64,000 nucleotides of DNA, from contig NZ_CP013480.3 of NCBI RefSeq assembly GCF_001465545.3, positions 1,984,001-2,048,000 on the forward strand, in the 5' to 3' direction. The stretch's first letter is position 1. Each line of letters begins with the position of its first letter. The notes beneath the pieces are model-generated. The model saw only the letters and a program-made list of their open reading frames with translations. It searched no databases and was not told the DNA's origin. This document shows, piece after piece, positions 9,058 to 18,026 of the stretch. A program made the translations under genes and the position numbers. This DNA comes from Pandoraea norimbergensis (lineage in GTDB: Bacteria; Pseudomonadota; Gammaproteobacteria; Burkholderiales; Burkholderiaceae).

Positions 9058-10602
9058 ATGGCTGACAAGCTGATCATTTTCGACACGACCTTGCGCGACG
9101 GCGAACAGTCGCCCGGCGCCTCGATGACGCGCGACGAGAAGATTCGTATCGCCCGCCAACTGGAGCGTCTGCGCGTGGACGTCATCGAAGCCGGCTTTGC
9201 GGCCAGCTCGAACGGCGACTTCGAGTCGATCAAGGCAATCGCCGGTATCGTCAAGGACAGCACGGTGTGCTCGCTGGCGCGCGCCAACGACCGTGACATC
9301 GCCCGTGCCGCCGAGGCGCTCAAAGGGGCCAACTCCTCGCGTATCCACACGTTCATCGCCACTTCCCCGCTGCACATGGAGAAGAAGCTGCGCATGACGC
9401 CCGATCAGGTGTTCGAACAGGCCAAGCTTGCCGTGCGCTTTGCCCGTCAATTCACCGACAACATCGAATTCTCGCCGGAAGACGGCAGCCGCTCGGATCT
9501 GGACTTCCTCTGCCGCGTGCTCGAAGCCGTGATCGACGAGGGCGCCACGACCATCAACGTGGCCGACACGGTCGGCTACGGCGTGCCGGAACTCTACGGT
9601 CAACTCGTGCGTACGCTGCGTGAGCGCGTGCCGAACTCGGACAAGGCCGTCTGGTCGGTTCACTGCCACAACGATCTGGGCATGGCCGTGGCGAACTCGC
9701 TGGCCGGTGTGCAGTTGGGCGGCGCGCGCCAGATCGAGTGCACGATCAATGGTCTGGGCGAGCGCGCGGGCAATACGTCGCTCGAAGAAGTGGTCATGGC
9801 GCTCAAGACGCGCAAAGACTACTTCGGTCTGGAACTGGGCATCGACACGACGCAGATCGTGCCGGCATCGAAGCTGGTGTCGCAGATTACCGGTTTCAAC
9901 GTGCAGCCGAACAAGGCCGTGGTCGGCGCCAACGCCTTTGCACACGCGTCGGGCATCCATCAGGACGGCGTGCTCAAGGCGCGCGATACCTACGAAATCA
10001 TGCGCGCGGAAGATGTGGGCTGGACCGCGAACAAGATCGTGCTGGGCAAGCTCTCGGGCCGCAACGCGTTCAAGCAGCGCTTGCAGGAGCTGGGTATCGA
10101 GATGGAGTCGGAGCAGGACGTGAACGCCGCGTTTGCCCGCTTCAAGGAACTGGCCGATCAGAAGTCGGAAATCTTCGACGAAGACATTCTGGCGATCGTC
10201 TCGAACGAAGCGCAGGCGGAGAGCGGCGAGCACTTCTATCTGGTCTCGATGGCGCAGCACTCCGAGACCGGCGAGCGCCCGAGCGCGCGCGTGGTGTTCA
10301 CGGCACAGGGCAAGGAACTGGTGGGCGAGTCTGAAGGTAACGGGCCGGTCGACGCAGTGCTCAACGCCATTGAATCGCAGGTGCAAAGCGGTGCCGAGCA
10401 ACTGTTGTACTCGGTCAACGCGATCACCACGGGCACCCAGTCGCAGGGCGAAGTGACCGTGCGTCTGTCGAAGGGCGGCCGTATCGTGAACGGCGTGGGC
10501 ACCGATCCGGACATCGTGGCCGCATCGGCCAAGGCGTACCTGTCGGCGCTCAACAAGCTGTATTCGAAGGCCGAGAAGCTCAACCCGCAACTCACGCCGT
10601 AA
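9058..10602 (+). CDS. leuA: 2-isopropylmalate synthase
   Basis: 514 residues, a full-length type 1 LeuA. It condenses acetyl-CoA with 2-ketoisovalerate, the first committed step to leucine. The catalytic barrel opens with [14 protein letters not shown] (metal and substrate site), has the metal-binding [15 protein letters not shown], and the C-terminal third (from about 390) is the LeuA dimer domain that binds leucine for feedback. The ATG has ACAGGAG upstream. It stands apart from ilvBHC, separated by the lipid genes. A weak hairpin (8980-9000) lies in its leader, without a T run. Confidence 0.97.
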   Translation: MADKLIIFDTTLRDGEQSPGASMTRDEKIRIARQLERLRVDVIEAGFAASSNGDFESIKAIAGIVKDSTVCSLARANDRDIARAAEALKGANSSRIHTFIATSPLHMEKKLRMTPDQVFEQAKLAVRFARQFTDNIEFSPEDGSRSDLDFLCRVLEAVIDEGATTINVADTVGYGVPELYGQLVRTLRERVPNSDKAVWSVHCHNDLGMAVANSLAGVQLGGARQIECTINGLGERAGNTSLEEVVMALKTRKDYFGLELGIDTTQIVPASKLVSQITGFNVQPNKAVVGANAFAHASGIHQDGVLKARDTYEIMRAEDVGWTANKIVLGKLSGRNAFKQRLQELGIEMESEQDVNAAFARFKELADQKSEIFDEDILAIVSNEAQAESGEHFYLVSMAQHSETGERPSARVVFTAQGKELVGESEGNGPVDAVLNAIESQVQSGAEQLLYSVNAITTGTQSQGEVTVRLSKGGRIVNGVGTDPDIVAASAKAYLSALNKLYSKAEKLNPQLTP

Positions 10603-10697
10603 TGTTGCCGGTGAGGGGGTAAGGGCGGCCGGGATGCAATGACAGGTGTGGCCGGCGGTCGTTTCATCCGGCCTTGCGCTTACCCCGGGCCATAGAA

Positions 10698-10735
10698 AAA
10701 GCCGCTGCTTTCGTTGTAACGAGGGCGGCGGCTTT
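10698..10735 (+). terminator. Hairpin after leuA
   Basis: AAAGCCGCTGC pairs with GCGGCGGCTTT (one G-U pair) around a 16-base loop; the following T run is short. Confidence 0.65.
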
Positions 10736-10838
10736 GTCGTCTCTGGCGGCGTGACTCAATTCGCTTGCAATTCGCTTGACCCGGCCCCCGGGGCCGGCCC
10801 GAACATGCGCTCATCCCTAGCCCATGAAGGAGCGATGT

Positions 10839-12098
10839 ATGGTGTCTTCCGATCGAAATCTCACGGCGTCCGAGGCGGCGCGACAGCTTGGCGTATCAGG
10901 CAAGGCGCTGCGCCTCTACGAGCAACACGGCTTGCTGGCGCCGGGGCGCACTGCTGCGGGGTATCGTCAGTACGGCCCAGAGGACATGGTCCGTGCGGGG
11001 GAGGTCGTGGCACTGCGCAAACTGGGTCTGAGCGTGGCGCAGGTGAAGGCGGTGCTGGGTGGCGATGCGCAGGCGCTGGCAGGGGCGCTCGAGTTGCACG
11101 AGGCGATGCTGCTGCGCGATATGGCAGCCCGCGCGCACCAGATCGCCCGGGTGCGCGAACTGCGTGCTGAGCTTCGCAATGGACGGATGCCGGCGTCCGG
11201 CGCGCTGACACAACTGCTGCGCGATCAGCGTCACGACGAGTCGGGCAGGGTGCCGCTGGACGTCGGCTTCGCGCTGCCTTGGCCGTGGGGCGGCGAGTGG
11301 TTCGAATTGCAGGATCTGCCAGCGATCACGTTTCTCACGGGCCCGTTGGGCAGCGGCAAGACGCGGCTGGCGATGCAACTCGCCGAATCGATACCGGGTG
11401 CCACGTTTGTTGGTCTGGATCGATCCGCGCCGGAAGGTGCACCCGCTTTGGTGCGGGCTTCGGCTGACGACGCTGCGCGCATGGCGCGCATCGATCGAGC
11501 CACCGCATGGATTCTGGAAGCGGGCGGAGAGGCCAGCGCCGATTTGCGTGCGCTGCTGATGGCACTTGAAGCCGACGAGGATGGCGCAGCCAACTCGGTT
11601 GACGAAGTTGGTGAAGCTGACGAGGCCAACGAGGCCAATGAGGCCAACGAGGCCAACGAGGCCAACGAGGCCAACGAGGCCAACGAGGCCAACGAGGCCA
11701 ACGAGGCCAACGAGGCCAATGAGGCCAATGAGGCCAATGAGGCCAATGAGGCCAATGAGGCCAACGAGAAGCGCACCTCTCCTGTCGTCGTTGTCGACAT
11801 GGTGGAGCAGGGGTTGAATCAGGCGACGCAGGAGGCATTGATCCGCTTCCTGCGCCATCGCGCGGCCATGTCGCCCCAGCGGTTGATTTTGATGACGCGC
11901 TCGGTGCACATCCTCGATCTGTGCGCCGTCGAGCCCGATGAGTTGTTGATCCTGTGCCCGGCAAATCACGCGCCGCCGTTCAGCGTTGCCCCGTATCCCG
12001 GTGCGCGCGGCTACGAGGCGCTCGCGTCATGTCTGGCGCCGATCGATGTACGGGCGCGCACGCAGGGCATGATTTCGTGGCGCCCGCCCGCGACCTGA
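10839..12098 (+). CDS. MerR-type regulator fused to a P-loop ATPase-like domain, with (EAN)16 tract
   Basis: 419 residues from the ATG at 10839, chosen because AAGGAG lies six bases before it (an upstream in-frame ATG at 10824 has none). Residues 8-75 are a MerR DNA-binding domain (TASEAARQLGVSGKALRLYE ... GYRQYGPEDM); 80-115 look like the MerR dimer helix. The C-terminal part is an ABC/SMC-like P-loop domain: Walker A GPLGSGKT (168-175) and Walker B VVVVD (316-320) followed by MVEQGL, where ABC proteins usually have EPxxGL, so the catalytic Glu seems to be Met. Between the two lies D-(EAN)16-E (262-309). It may couple nucleotide state to transcription; no target gene is obvious next to it. 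The specific function is unknown. Confidence 0.8.
   Translation: MVSSDRNLTASEAARQLGVSGKALRLYEQHGLLAPGRTAAGYRQYGPEDMVRAGEVVALRKLGLSVAQVKAVLGGDAQALAGALELHEAMLLRDMAARAHQIARVRELRAELRNGRMPASGALTQLLRDQRHDESGRVPLDVGFALPWPWGGEWFELQDLPAITFLTGPLGSGKTRLAMQLAESIPGATFVGLDRSAPEGAPALVRASADDAARMARIDRATAWILEAGGEASADLRALLMALEADEDGAANSVDEVGEADEANEANEANEANEANEANEANEANEANEANEANEANEANEANEANEANEKRTSPVVVVDMVEQGLNQATQEALIRFLRHRAAMSPQRLILMTRSVHILDLCAVEPDELLILCPANHAPPFSVAPYPGARGYEALASCLAPIDVRARTQGMISWRPPAT
11622..11765. repeat. Sixteen-unit 9-bp minisatellite inside the MerR-ATPase gene
   Basis: Sixteen perfect-length units of GAGGCCAA(C/T) encode Glu-Ala-Asn sixteen times. Only the third base of the Asn codon varies: unit 1 C, unit 2 T, units 3-10 C, units 11-15 T, unit 16 C. 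The blocks of equal units suggest repeated slippage or unequal exchange. Gain or loss of units would keep the frame. Confidence 0.97.
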
Positions 12099-12107
12099 GC
12101 CAGCGGC

Positions 12108-12623
12108 TCAGAACATGTTGTTGTCGCGCTTCTCGTGCAGCGGATCGGGGCTGATCTGCGTGGTCTTCACGACCCCATCGACATCGAAGTAGAAATTCAT
12201 CATCGTGAACCACACGTCATCCTGCTTGAAGCGGTAAGTCCAGACTTCACGTTTCATCAGCGGAAAGGCCGACGTCTCGACCGGCTCGCCAAAGTGATGC
12301 AGCACGTCGGTCTTGGTCCACTTGTCGATTTCGACCTTGTTGAACTCGGGGGTGGACAGGACCTGCGTGGTTTTCAGCAAACGGCCCTGTGCATCGAAAT
12401 CGACGGCAATAGTCTCTTCGCCGAACGGCTTGGTCGGGTAGAGCCATCGGGTGACGCCGGGGGCGAGCGGATAGACCTCCTTCGGTTTGCCGAGCTGGGC
12501 CTGAACGTCGGCTTGCGACAGATTCGGTGACAAGGTTTGCCATGCCGGGGTGTAGCAGGCGGTGAGCGACAGGGCCAGCGCGGTGGTGGCAAGCGTTGCG
12601 CACACTCTGGAAATCAGGGTCAT
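12108..12623 (-). CDS. BamE/SmpA-like outer-membrane lipoprotein
   Basis: 171 residues from the ATG at 12623. A signal peptide ends in a lipobox (LSLTAC), and the residues after it (YTPAWQTLSPNLSQADVQAQLGKPKEV) resemble the SmpA/OmlA fold: a short helix, then a GxP turn and beta strands. A second copy of this pattern (WTKTDVLHHFGEPVE) follows, so it may be two BamE-like halves. BamE-type proteins belong to the outer-membrane assembly machine, but this one is longer and may have another role. It is convergent with the MerR-ATPase gene, only 9 bases apart, with no terminator seen between. Confidence 0.7.
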   Translation of the reverse strand: MTLISRVCATLATTALALSLTACYTPAWQTLSPNLSQADVQAQLGKPKEVYPLAPGVTRWLYPTKPFGEETIAVDFDAQGRLLKTTQVLSTPEFNKVEIDKWTKTDVLHHFGEPVETSAFPLMKREVWTYRFKQDDVWFTMMNFYFDVDGVVKTTQISPDPLHEKRDNNMF

Positions 12624-12765
12624 GAATAGCCTCGCATTGACGCGGAAATACCGCACAGCGGCATGCCGCTAGCATACCGCTGTGTGACTTATCGTGGGGT
12701 GCCGCGGCTTGCCGGGTGCGGACCGGGCAGTTATGATTCGCGCCGAGAGAGTTACTGGGGCCTCG

Positions 12766-14040
12766 ATGAAACTTCACGTCTTGCTGGCGCGCTTGTTGCC
12801 GTGCCTATGCGCTGTTGGCCTGTTGGCTGCTACCGGAATGGCGCACGCTGCGCCGCCGATTCGCCTCGCGCTCATCGAAGGCATGAGCGGGCCGTTCGGC
12901 AATGCGGGCGCGATGGTCGAGCGCAATCTGCGCTTCGCGATCGAGCGCGTGAACGCCCGTGGCGGCGTGAAATTGCGCGACGGCGCGCATCCGCTCGAAC
13001 TCACCGTTTTTGATAGCAAGGGAGCGGTCGAAGACAGTTTGGTGCAGCTCAAGGCGGCCGGTGATCTGGGCATTCCCTTTGTCTTGCAGGGCAACAGCTC
13101 GGCGGTGGCGTCAGCACTGATCGACGCGATCAACAAGCGCAACGCCCGCGAGCCGGGCCAGCGCATGCTGTTCTTCAACTACTCGGCGGTCGATACCGCG
13201 CTCACCAACGAGCAATGCAGCTTCTGGCACTTCGCCTTCGACGCGAATGCCGCGATGCGCATGCAGGCGCTGACCGAGGCGATCAAAGAAGATCCGAGCA
13301 TCCAGAAGGTTTATCTGCTCAATCAGGATTACAGCTTCGGCCGGCAGGTCGCCGGGCTGGCTCGGCAGATGATCGGAGCGAAGCGTCCCGACGTGCAGAT
13401 CGTGGGTGAGCAGTTCAGCCCGGTGGGCCGCGTGAAGGATTTCACGCCGTACCTCGCGCGCATCCGCGCCGCCGGTGCCGATACGGTGGTGACCGGTAGC
13501 TGGGGCAACGATCTCACGCTGTTGGTGAAAGCGGCGCGCGAGCAAGGCATGGAGCTGAAGTTCTACACGTTCTATGGCAACGCACTCGGCGCGCCTGCCG
13601 CCCTCGGTGACGCCGGGGTGGGGCGCGTGTATGCGGTGGCCGAGTGGCACCCGAACGTGGGTGGCGAGGCCTCGGATGCCTTCTACAAGGCGTTTCGCGC
13701 GCGTTATCCGGAGGCCCGTGACGACTATCCGCTGCTTCGCATGAGCGTGATGATCGACATGATCGCGTCCGCACTCGAACAGGCAGGAACCACCGACGTG
13801 ACGACCGTGGGCCGTGCGCTGGAGAACCGCCGGATTCGCGAGGCGCCCGCCGACGCATGGATGCGCCCGAACGATCACCAGATGATCGAGCCGTTGTATG
13901 TCTCGGTGATGCGCCGTGCCGGCGAGCCGGGCGTGAAATTCGACAACGAAGGCTCGGGCTACGGTTTCAAGACGGTGATGGAATTGCCCGCCAGCAAGGT
14001 GGCGCTGCCGAGCACCTGCCGGATGGCACGGCAGCGATGA
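12766..14040 (+). CDS. Periplasmic substrate-binding protein, branched-chain amino acid (type I) family
   Basis: 424 residues from the ATG at 12766, with a signal peptide ending near AHA-APPIRLAL. The first mature strand (IRLALIEGMSGPFGNAG) and the later VYLLNQDYSFGR and ADTVVTGSWGNDL segments are those of Leu/Ile/Val-type binding proteins of ABC importers. No permease or ATPase gene is nearby, so the partners must be elsewhere. The ligand cannot be told from the sequence; aromatic or urea-type ligands are also found in this family. Confidence 0.85.
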   Translation: MKLHVLLARLLPCLCAVGLLAATGMAHAAPPIRLALIEGMSGPFGNAGAMVERNLRFAIERVNARGGVKLRDGAHPLELTVFDSKGAVEDSLVQLKAAGDLGIPFVLQGNSSAVASALIDAINKRNAREPGQRMLFFNYSAVDTALTNEQCSFWHFAFDANAAMRMQALTEAIKEDPSIQKVYLLNQDYSFGRQVAGLARQMIGAKRPDVQIVGEQFSPVGRVKDFTPYLARIRAAGADTVVTGSWGNDLTLLVKAAREQGMELKFYTFYGNALGAPAALGDAGVGRVYAVAEWHPNVGGEASDAFYKAFRARYPEARDDYPLLRMSVMIDMIASALEQAGTTDVTTVGRALENRRIREAPADAWMRPNDHQMIEPLYVSVMRRAGEPGVKFDNEGSGYGFKTVMELPASKVALPSTCRMARQR

Positions 14041-14182
14041 TTGGTGCGAATTTCGCGACAATCGGGTGATTTTGGGCCGATTGTTCGGAGGATTTCTGGA
14101 TTTTTCGCGCCGAAATCGAGGCGTCAGGCCCGCCCGCTGGGGCGGGGCGCGGAAAATTGTGGCGGCCTGATGGCAATTCCCG

Positions 14183-14188
14183 TATAAT
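14183..14188 (+). promoter_or_regulatory. -10 box of the rpsO promoter
   Basis: A perfect TATAAT stands about 104 bases before rpsO. The bases 17-20 upstream (TTGTGG/TGGCGG) give only a weak -35 box. The start would be near 14195. Confidence 0.65.
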
Positions 14189-14210
14189 CGCGCACTTGCA
14201 GTTTTTGTTT

Positions 14211-14237
14211 ATGCGCGGCGATGTCGCGCATGTTTTT
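14211..14237 (+). promoter_or_regulatory. Terminator-like hairpin in the rpsO leader
   Basis: ATGCGCG and its exact complement CGCGCAT enclose a 7-base loop and are followed by G and five T residues. It sits about 16 bases after the predicted transcription start, within the leader. Confidence 0.5.
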
Positions 14238-14291
14238 GTAAGTTCACGGCACGGCCATTCTTCCGTGACCGCTTGTATCCAAGGAAAGCAA

Positions 14292-14561
14292 ATGTCGAAC
14301 GCAGAAATCAAGAAGTCGGACGTCGTGGCGCAATACGCCCGCACGGCCAATGACACCGGTTCCCCCGAAGTGCAAGTTGCGCTGCTGACCACGCGCATCA
14401 ACGAACTGACGCCGCACTTCAAGGCTCACATGAAGGATCACCACAGCCGCCGCGGTCTGCTGCGCATGGTGAGCCGTCGTCGTAAGCTGCTCGATTACCT
14501 CAAGGGCAAGGATGCTGACCGCTACCGCGCCCTGATCGAGAAGCTGGGCCTGCGTAAGTAA
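14292..14561 (+). CDS. rpsO: 30S ribosomal protein S15
   Basis: 89 residues, the standard length. It binds 16S rRNA in the platform of the small subunit. The conserved segment [25 protein letters not shown] and the basic [18 protein letters not shown] are present. AAGGA lies a few bases before the ATG at 14292; the longer frame upstream runs through the promoter. It is followed by a strong terminator and then pnp, the order found across proteobacteria. Confidence 0.98.
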   Translation: MSNAEIKKSDVVAQYARTANDTGSPEVQVALLTTRINELTPHFKAHMKDHHSRRGLLRMVSRRRKLLDYLKGKDADRYRALIEKLGLRK

Positions 14562-14581
14562 GCGATTACGATTACGACGAG

Positions 14582-14620
14582 ATGCCTGTATCAGCGTGCT
14601 GATGCAGGCATTTTGTTTTT
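14582..14620 (+). terminator. Intrinsic terminator between rpsO and pnp
   Basis: A 14-bp stem (ATGCCTGTATCAGC at 14582-14595, one G-U pair) with a two-base loop is followed by TTTTGTTTTT. Confidence 0.9.
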
Positions 14621-14725
14621 GGGCGACGCCAGATGAGCATCATTTTGATGTTTTTCAGGCGGCCAGCCCGGTCCTCGCACCGGGTTTCCGAGTTACGGGG
14701 CCTCGTCGGCAAGCAGGGCTTGTGT

Positions 14726-14781
14726 CATTCCAGGGTCGCATCAGAGAGCAGCACGGCAACGCGCCGAGCAACGCTGGAATG
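14726..14781 (+). promoter_or_regulatory. Possible stem in the pnp leader RNA
   Basis: CATTCCAG (14726-14733) and its exact complement CTGGAATG (14774-14781) bracket 40 bases of the pnp 5' region. In E. coli the pnp leader folds into a long stem cut by RNase III for autoregulation; this may be the local counterpart, but only 8 bp are clear. Confidence 0.35.
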
Positions 14782-14872
14782 GCATAACACTCCCCCCTGT
14801 GCGGCGTCGGGACCACCCCGGCAGCGATATCGCGCCGCTGCTGCATTCGCGCGATTCGATAAAGGAGTGCAA

Positions 14873-17014
14873 ATGTTCAATAAAGTCGTCAAGTCTTTCC
14901 AGTGGGGCCAAAACACGGTTCGCATGGAGACGGGTGAGATCGCTCGTCAAGCGTCGGGCGCTGTGCTCGTCGACATGGACGATACCGTCATTCTGGCAAC
15001 GGTTGTTGGCGCCAAGAAGGCCAAGGCAGGCCAGGACTTCTTCCCGCTGACCGTCGATTACCTTGAAAAGACTTACGCCGCCGGCAAGATCCCGGGTGGC
15101 TTCTTCAAGCGTGAAGGCCGTCCGTCGGAAAACGAAACGCTGACGTCGCGCCTGATCGACCGTCCGATCCGCCCGCTGTTCCCGGAAGGCTTCTACAACG
15201 AAGTCCAGGTGGTGGTGCAGGTTGTCTCGCTGAACCCGGAAGTGCCGGCCGATATCCCGGCCCTGATCGGTGCTTCGGCCGCGCTGGCCATCTCGGGTCT
15301 GCCGTTCAACGGCCCGGTTGGTGCCGCACGCGTTGCCTACGTCGACAGCCAGTACGTGCTGAACCCGTCGCGTGAGCAGATCGCCAAGTCGCAACTGGAT
15401 CTGGTCGTCGCCGGTACGGAACAAGCCGTGCTGATGGTGGAATCGGAAGCCAAGGAACTGCCGGAAGACGTGATGCTGGGCGCTGTGGTGTTCGGTCACG
15501 AGCAACTGCAAACGGCCATCAACGCGATTCACGACCTGGTGCGTGACGGTGGTAAGGCTGAGTGGGATTGGACCCCGGCCGGCAAGAACGAAGCGCTGAT
15601 CGCACAAGTGACCGAGCTGGCTGACGCCTCGTTGCGCGCCGCTTACCAGACGCGTGAAAAGCAAGCACGTACGCAAGAACTGCGTACCGTGACGAGCGAC
15701 GTGCTGGCCAAGCTGGGTGAAGCTGCTGCTGCCAAGGGCGAAGCTGCCCCGGACGCGATCGAAGTCGGCAACATCCTGTTCGATCTGGAAGCCAAGATCG
15801 TGCGTAGCCAGATTCTGGCAGGCGAGCCGCGTATCGACGGCCGCGACACGCGCACCGTGCGTCCGATCTCGATTCGCACCGGCGTGCTGCCGCGTGCGCA
15901 CGGTTCGGCACTGTTCACGCGTGGCGAAACGCAGGCACTCGTGGTGGCCACGCTGGGCACCAAGAGCGACGAGCAGATCATCGACGCGCTGCAAGGCGAG
16001 TACCGTGACCGCTTCATGCTGCACTACAACTTCCCGCCGTTCTCGACGGGTGAAACGGGGCGCGTGGGTTCGCCCAAGCGTCGCGAAATCGGTCACGGCC
16101 GTCTGGCCAAGCGTGCTCTGGTGGCTTGCCTGCCGGGCGCTGACGATTTCGGCTACACCGTGCGTGTGGTGTCGGAAATTACCGAGTCGAACGGTTCGTC
16201 GTCGATGGCATCGGTGTGCGGCGGCAGCCTCGCCATGATGGACGCTGGTGTGCCGCTGACCTCGCCGGTCGCCGGTATCGCCATGGGCCTGATCCTCGAC
16301 GGCAACAAGTTTGCCGTGCTGACCGACATTCTCGGCGACGAAGATCACCTGGGCGACATGGACTTCAAGGTGGCAGGTACGTCGAACGGCGTGACCGCAC
16401 TCCAGATGGACATCAAGATCCAAGGCATCACGAAGGAAATCATGCAAGTGGCACTGGCGCAAGCCAAGGAAGGCCGTCTGCATATTCTCGAGAAGATGAC
16501 CGAAGCCCAGTCGGGCGTGCGTACGGAGCTGTCGGAATTCGCACCGCGCATGGTCACCATCAAGATCAACCCGGAAAAGATCCGTGACGTGATCGGCAAG
16601 GGTGGTTCGGTGATTCGCGCGCTGACCGAAGAAACGGGCACCAGCATCGACATCTCGGACGACGGCGTGGTCACCATCGCCAGCCCGAGCGCTGAAGGTA
16701 TTGCTGAAGCCAAGCGTCGCATTGAACTGATCACGGTGGAAGTGGAAGTGGGTCAGGTCTACGACGGCACCGTGCTCAAGCTGCTTGAGTTCGGCGCGAT
16801 CGTCTCGGTGCTGCCGGGCAAGGATGGTCTGCTGCACATCTCGGAAATCCTGAATGAGCGCATCAACAACATCAACGACTACCTGAAGGAAGGTCAGTCG
16901 GTGCGTGTGAAGGTGATTCAGCAGGACGACAAGGGCCGTCTGCGTCTGTCGCACAAGGCTCTGACCGAAGAAGAGCGCGTTGGCGCAGCGGTTGTGACCA
17001 AGCACGAAGGGTAA
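14873..17014 (+). CDS. pnp: Polyribonucleotide nucleotidyltransferase (PNPase)
   Basis: 713 residues from the ATG at 14873, with AAAGGAG before it; an open extension to 14633 crosses the leader and is rejected. PNPase degrades RNA 3' to 5' by phosphorolysis as part of the degradosome. Two RNase PH domains (about 1-230 and 310-540) carry conserved stretches such as [22 protein letters not shown] and [20 protein letters not shown]; then come a KH domain ([16 protein letters not shown]) and an S1 domain at the C-terminus ([19 protein letters not shown]). A good terminator follows. Confidence 0.98.
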   Translation: MFNKVVKSFQWGQNTVRMETGEIARQASGAVLVDMDDTVILATVVGAKKAKAGQDFFPLTVDYLEKTYAAGKIPGGFFKREGRPSENETLTSRLIDRPIRPLFPEGFYNEVQVVVQVVSLNPEVPADIPALIGASAALAISGLPFNGPVGAARVAYVDSQYVLNPSREQIAKSQLDLVVAGTEQAVLMVESEAKELPEDVMLGAVVFGHEQLQTAINAIHDLVRDGGKAEWDWTPAGKNEALIAQVTELADASLRAAYQTREKQARTQELRTVTSDVLAKLGEAAAAKGEAAPDAIEVGNILFDLEAKIVRSQILAGEPRIDGRDTRTVRPISIRTGVLPRAHGSALFTRGETQALVVATLGTKSDEQIIDALQGEYRDRFMLHYNFPPFSTGETGRVGSPKRREIGHGRLAKRALVACLPGADDFGYTVRVVSEITESNGSSSMASVCGGSLAMMDAGVPLTSPVAGIAMGLILDGNKFAVLTDILGDEDHLGDMDFKVAGTSNGVTALQMDIKIQGITKEIMQVALAQAKEGRLHILEKMTEAQSGVRTELSEFAPRMVTIKINPEKIRDVIGKGGSVIRALTEETGTSIDISDDGVVTIASPSAEGIAEAKRRIELITVEVEVGQVYDGTVLKLLEFGAIVSVLPGKDGLLHISEILNERINNINDYLKEGQSVRVKVIQQDDKGRLRLSHKALTEEERVGAAVVTKHEG

Positions 17015-17104
17015 GCCACGACGAGCCGGTAGTTGAGCTAATCAATTCGGCTTTTCAGTGGTTTCGGCGGGGTAGTGTGCTTGCATGCTGCCGCGTTGAA
17101 TGAG

Positions 17105-17133
17105 AACGGCGACTCTGTGGAGTCGCCGTTTTT
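17105..17133 (+). terminator. Intrinsic terminator of pnp
   Basis: AACGGCGACTC and its exact complement surround the loop TGTG, and a T run follows. Confidence 0.92.
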
Positions 17134-17184
17134 CATTTTTCGCACGAATCGGCAAAATAATGCGGAAAAAGTGCGGGAGGGGTA

Positions 17185-17213
17185 TTTACAGGAAATGGGT
17201 TTGTCATTAGAAT
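17185..17213 (+). promoter_or_regulatory. Promoter of tRNA-Ala
   Basis: TTTACA (17185-17190) and TAGAAT (17208-17213) are 17 bases apart, placing the start about 10 bases before the tRNA. Confidence 0.7.
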
Positions 17214-17229
17214 CTCATTTCTCTGTTCG

Positions 17230-17305
<76 letters not shown>

Positions 17306-17386
17306 CGGATTCCGAAGCTTGATTTTCAGGCGCGTCGAAAGAGCAAGATTCTTGCAAAAACGATGCAAAAAACTTGAAAATAAAGC

Positions 17387-17415
17387 TTCACAAGCGAAGA
17401 AATGTTGTTTAGAAT
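17387..17415 (+). promoter_or_regulatory. Promoter of tRNA-Glu
   Basis: TTCACA (17387-17392) and TAGAAT (17410-17415) are 17 bases apart. The start would lie about 45 bases before the tRNA. Confidence 0.65.
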
Positions 17416-17467
17416 AGCGTTCTTCGCGAAATGCAGTAAAGCGAAACAGACAAAGTTTGACGATTTT

Positions 17468-17543
17468 GTCCCCTTCGTCTAGAGGCCTAGGACATCACCC
17501 TTTCACGGTGAGTACAGGGGTTCGAATCCCCTAGGGGACGCCA
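17468..17543 (+). tRNA. tRNA-Glu (TTC)
   Basis: Acceptor GTCCCCT pairs with AGGGGAC, the anticodon loop is CTTTCAC (anticodon TTC), and the T loop is TTCGAAT. The CCA end is encoded. Confidence 0.97.
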
Positions 17544-17599
17544 GAATTGGTGCCGGTAGCGAGTCGGTGTCAGTTTGAAAATGCCACGAAGTCGGTGGC

Positions 17600-17631
17600 A
17601 AAAGCCCGCTGAAAGTTTGGCGGGTTTTTTT
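17600..17631 (+). terminator. Terminator-like hairpin between tRNA-Glu and tRNA-Asp
   Basis: CCCGC and GCGGG pair around TGAAAGTTTG and are followed by seven T residues. It ends only ten bases before the next tRNA, so it may serve tRNA-Glu alone. Confidence 0.6.
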
Positions 17632-17640
17632 GTCGGTTTT

Positions 17641-17717
17641 GGAGCGGTAGTTCAGTTGGTTAGAATACCGGCCTGTCACGCCGGGGGTCGCGGGTTCGAG
17701 CCCCGTCCGCTCCGCCA
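17641..17717 (+). tRNA. tRNA-Asp (GTC), first copy
   Basis: Acceptor GGAGCGG pairs with CCGCTCC, anticodon loop CTGTCAC (anticodon GTC), T loop TTCGAGC, encoded CCA. It is identical to the second copy 176 bases downstream. Confidence 0.97.
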
Positions 17718-17816
17718 AAACCTACGAAGTTCGGTGATCTGCGCATGAAAATGCTGCAATGCCGGACAACTAGCAGGAAAGCAAAGTGATTGACATCACG
17801 ATGCCGCAGCAAGTTT

Positions 17817-17893
17817 GGAGCGGTAGTTCAGTTGGTTAGAATACCGGCCTGTCACGCCGGGGGTCGCGGGTTCGAGCCCCGTCCGCTCCGCCA
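17817..17893 (+). tRNA. tRNA-Asp (GTC), second copy
   Basis: Same 77-base sequence as the first copy. Its last 21 bases and the terminator behind it are repeated again at 18027-18100. Confidence 0.97.
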
Positions 17894-17946
17894 AATAAAA
17901 AGCCTGTTCAACGAAAGTTGGACAGGCTTTTTTCTTTGGTGCAGCG
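17873..17946 (+). repeat. Direct repeat, copy 1: tRNA-Asp 3' end plus terminator (74 bp)
   Basis: It covers the last 21 bases of tRNA-Asp and 53 bases beyond. The same 74 bases recur at 18027 without a mismatch, a shift of 154 bases. Confidence 0.97.
17897..17933 (+). terminator. Intrinsic terminator of the tRNA-Asp unit
   Basis: AAAAAGCCTGTTCAAC pairs with its complement (one G-U) around the loop GAAA and ends in six T residues. Confidence 0.93.
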
Positions 17947-17948
17947 GA

Positions 17949-17970
17949 GGGAGCCGCCTTCGCGGCTCCC
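17949..17970. repeat. Inverted repeat in the spacer between the two 74-bp copies
   Basis: GGGAGCCGC and its exact complement enclose the loop CTTC. Confidence 0.85.
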
Positions 17971-17984
17971 GGCGGGGATCGAAG

Positions 17985-18006
17985 GGAATCGCTTGCAAGC
18001 GATTCC
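17985..18006. repeat. Perfect 22-bp palindrome in the same spacer
   Basis: GGAATCGCTTG is followed directly by its own reverse complement. It could be a protein-binding site or a cruciform; no protein is known for it from this window. Confidence 0.9.
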
Positions 18007-18026
18007 GCGGCCTGCGCATGTGTAGG

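Noticed and set aside
10896..11969. Minus-strand frame with a long Gly-Leu-Val/Ile repeat
   Set aside because: It is the mirror of the (EAN)16 repeat in the MerR-ATPase gene; any 9-bp repeat without stops keeps all frames open. No start or ribosome site supports it.
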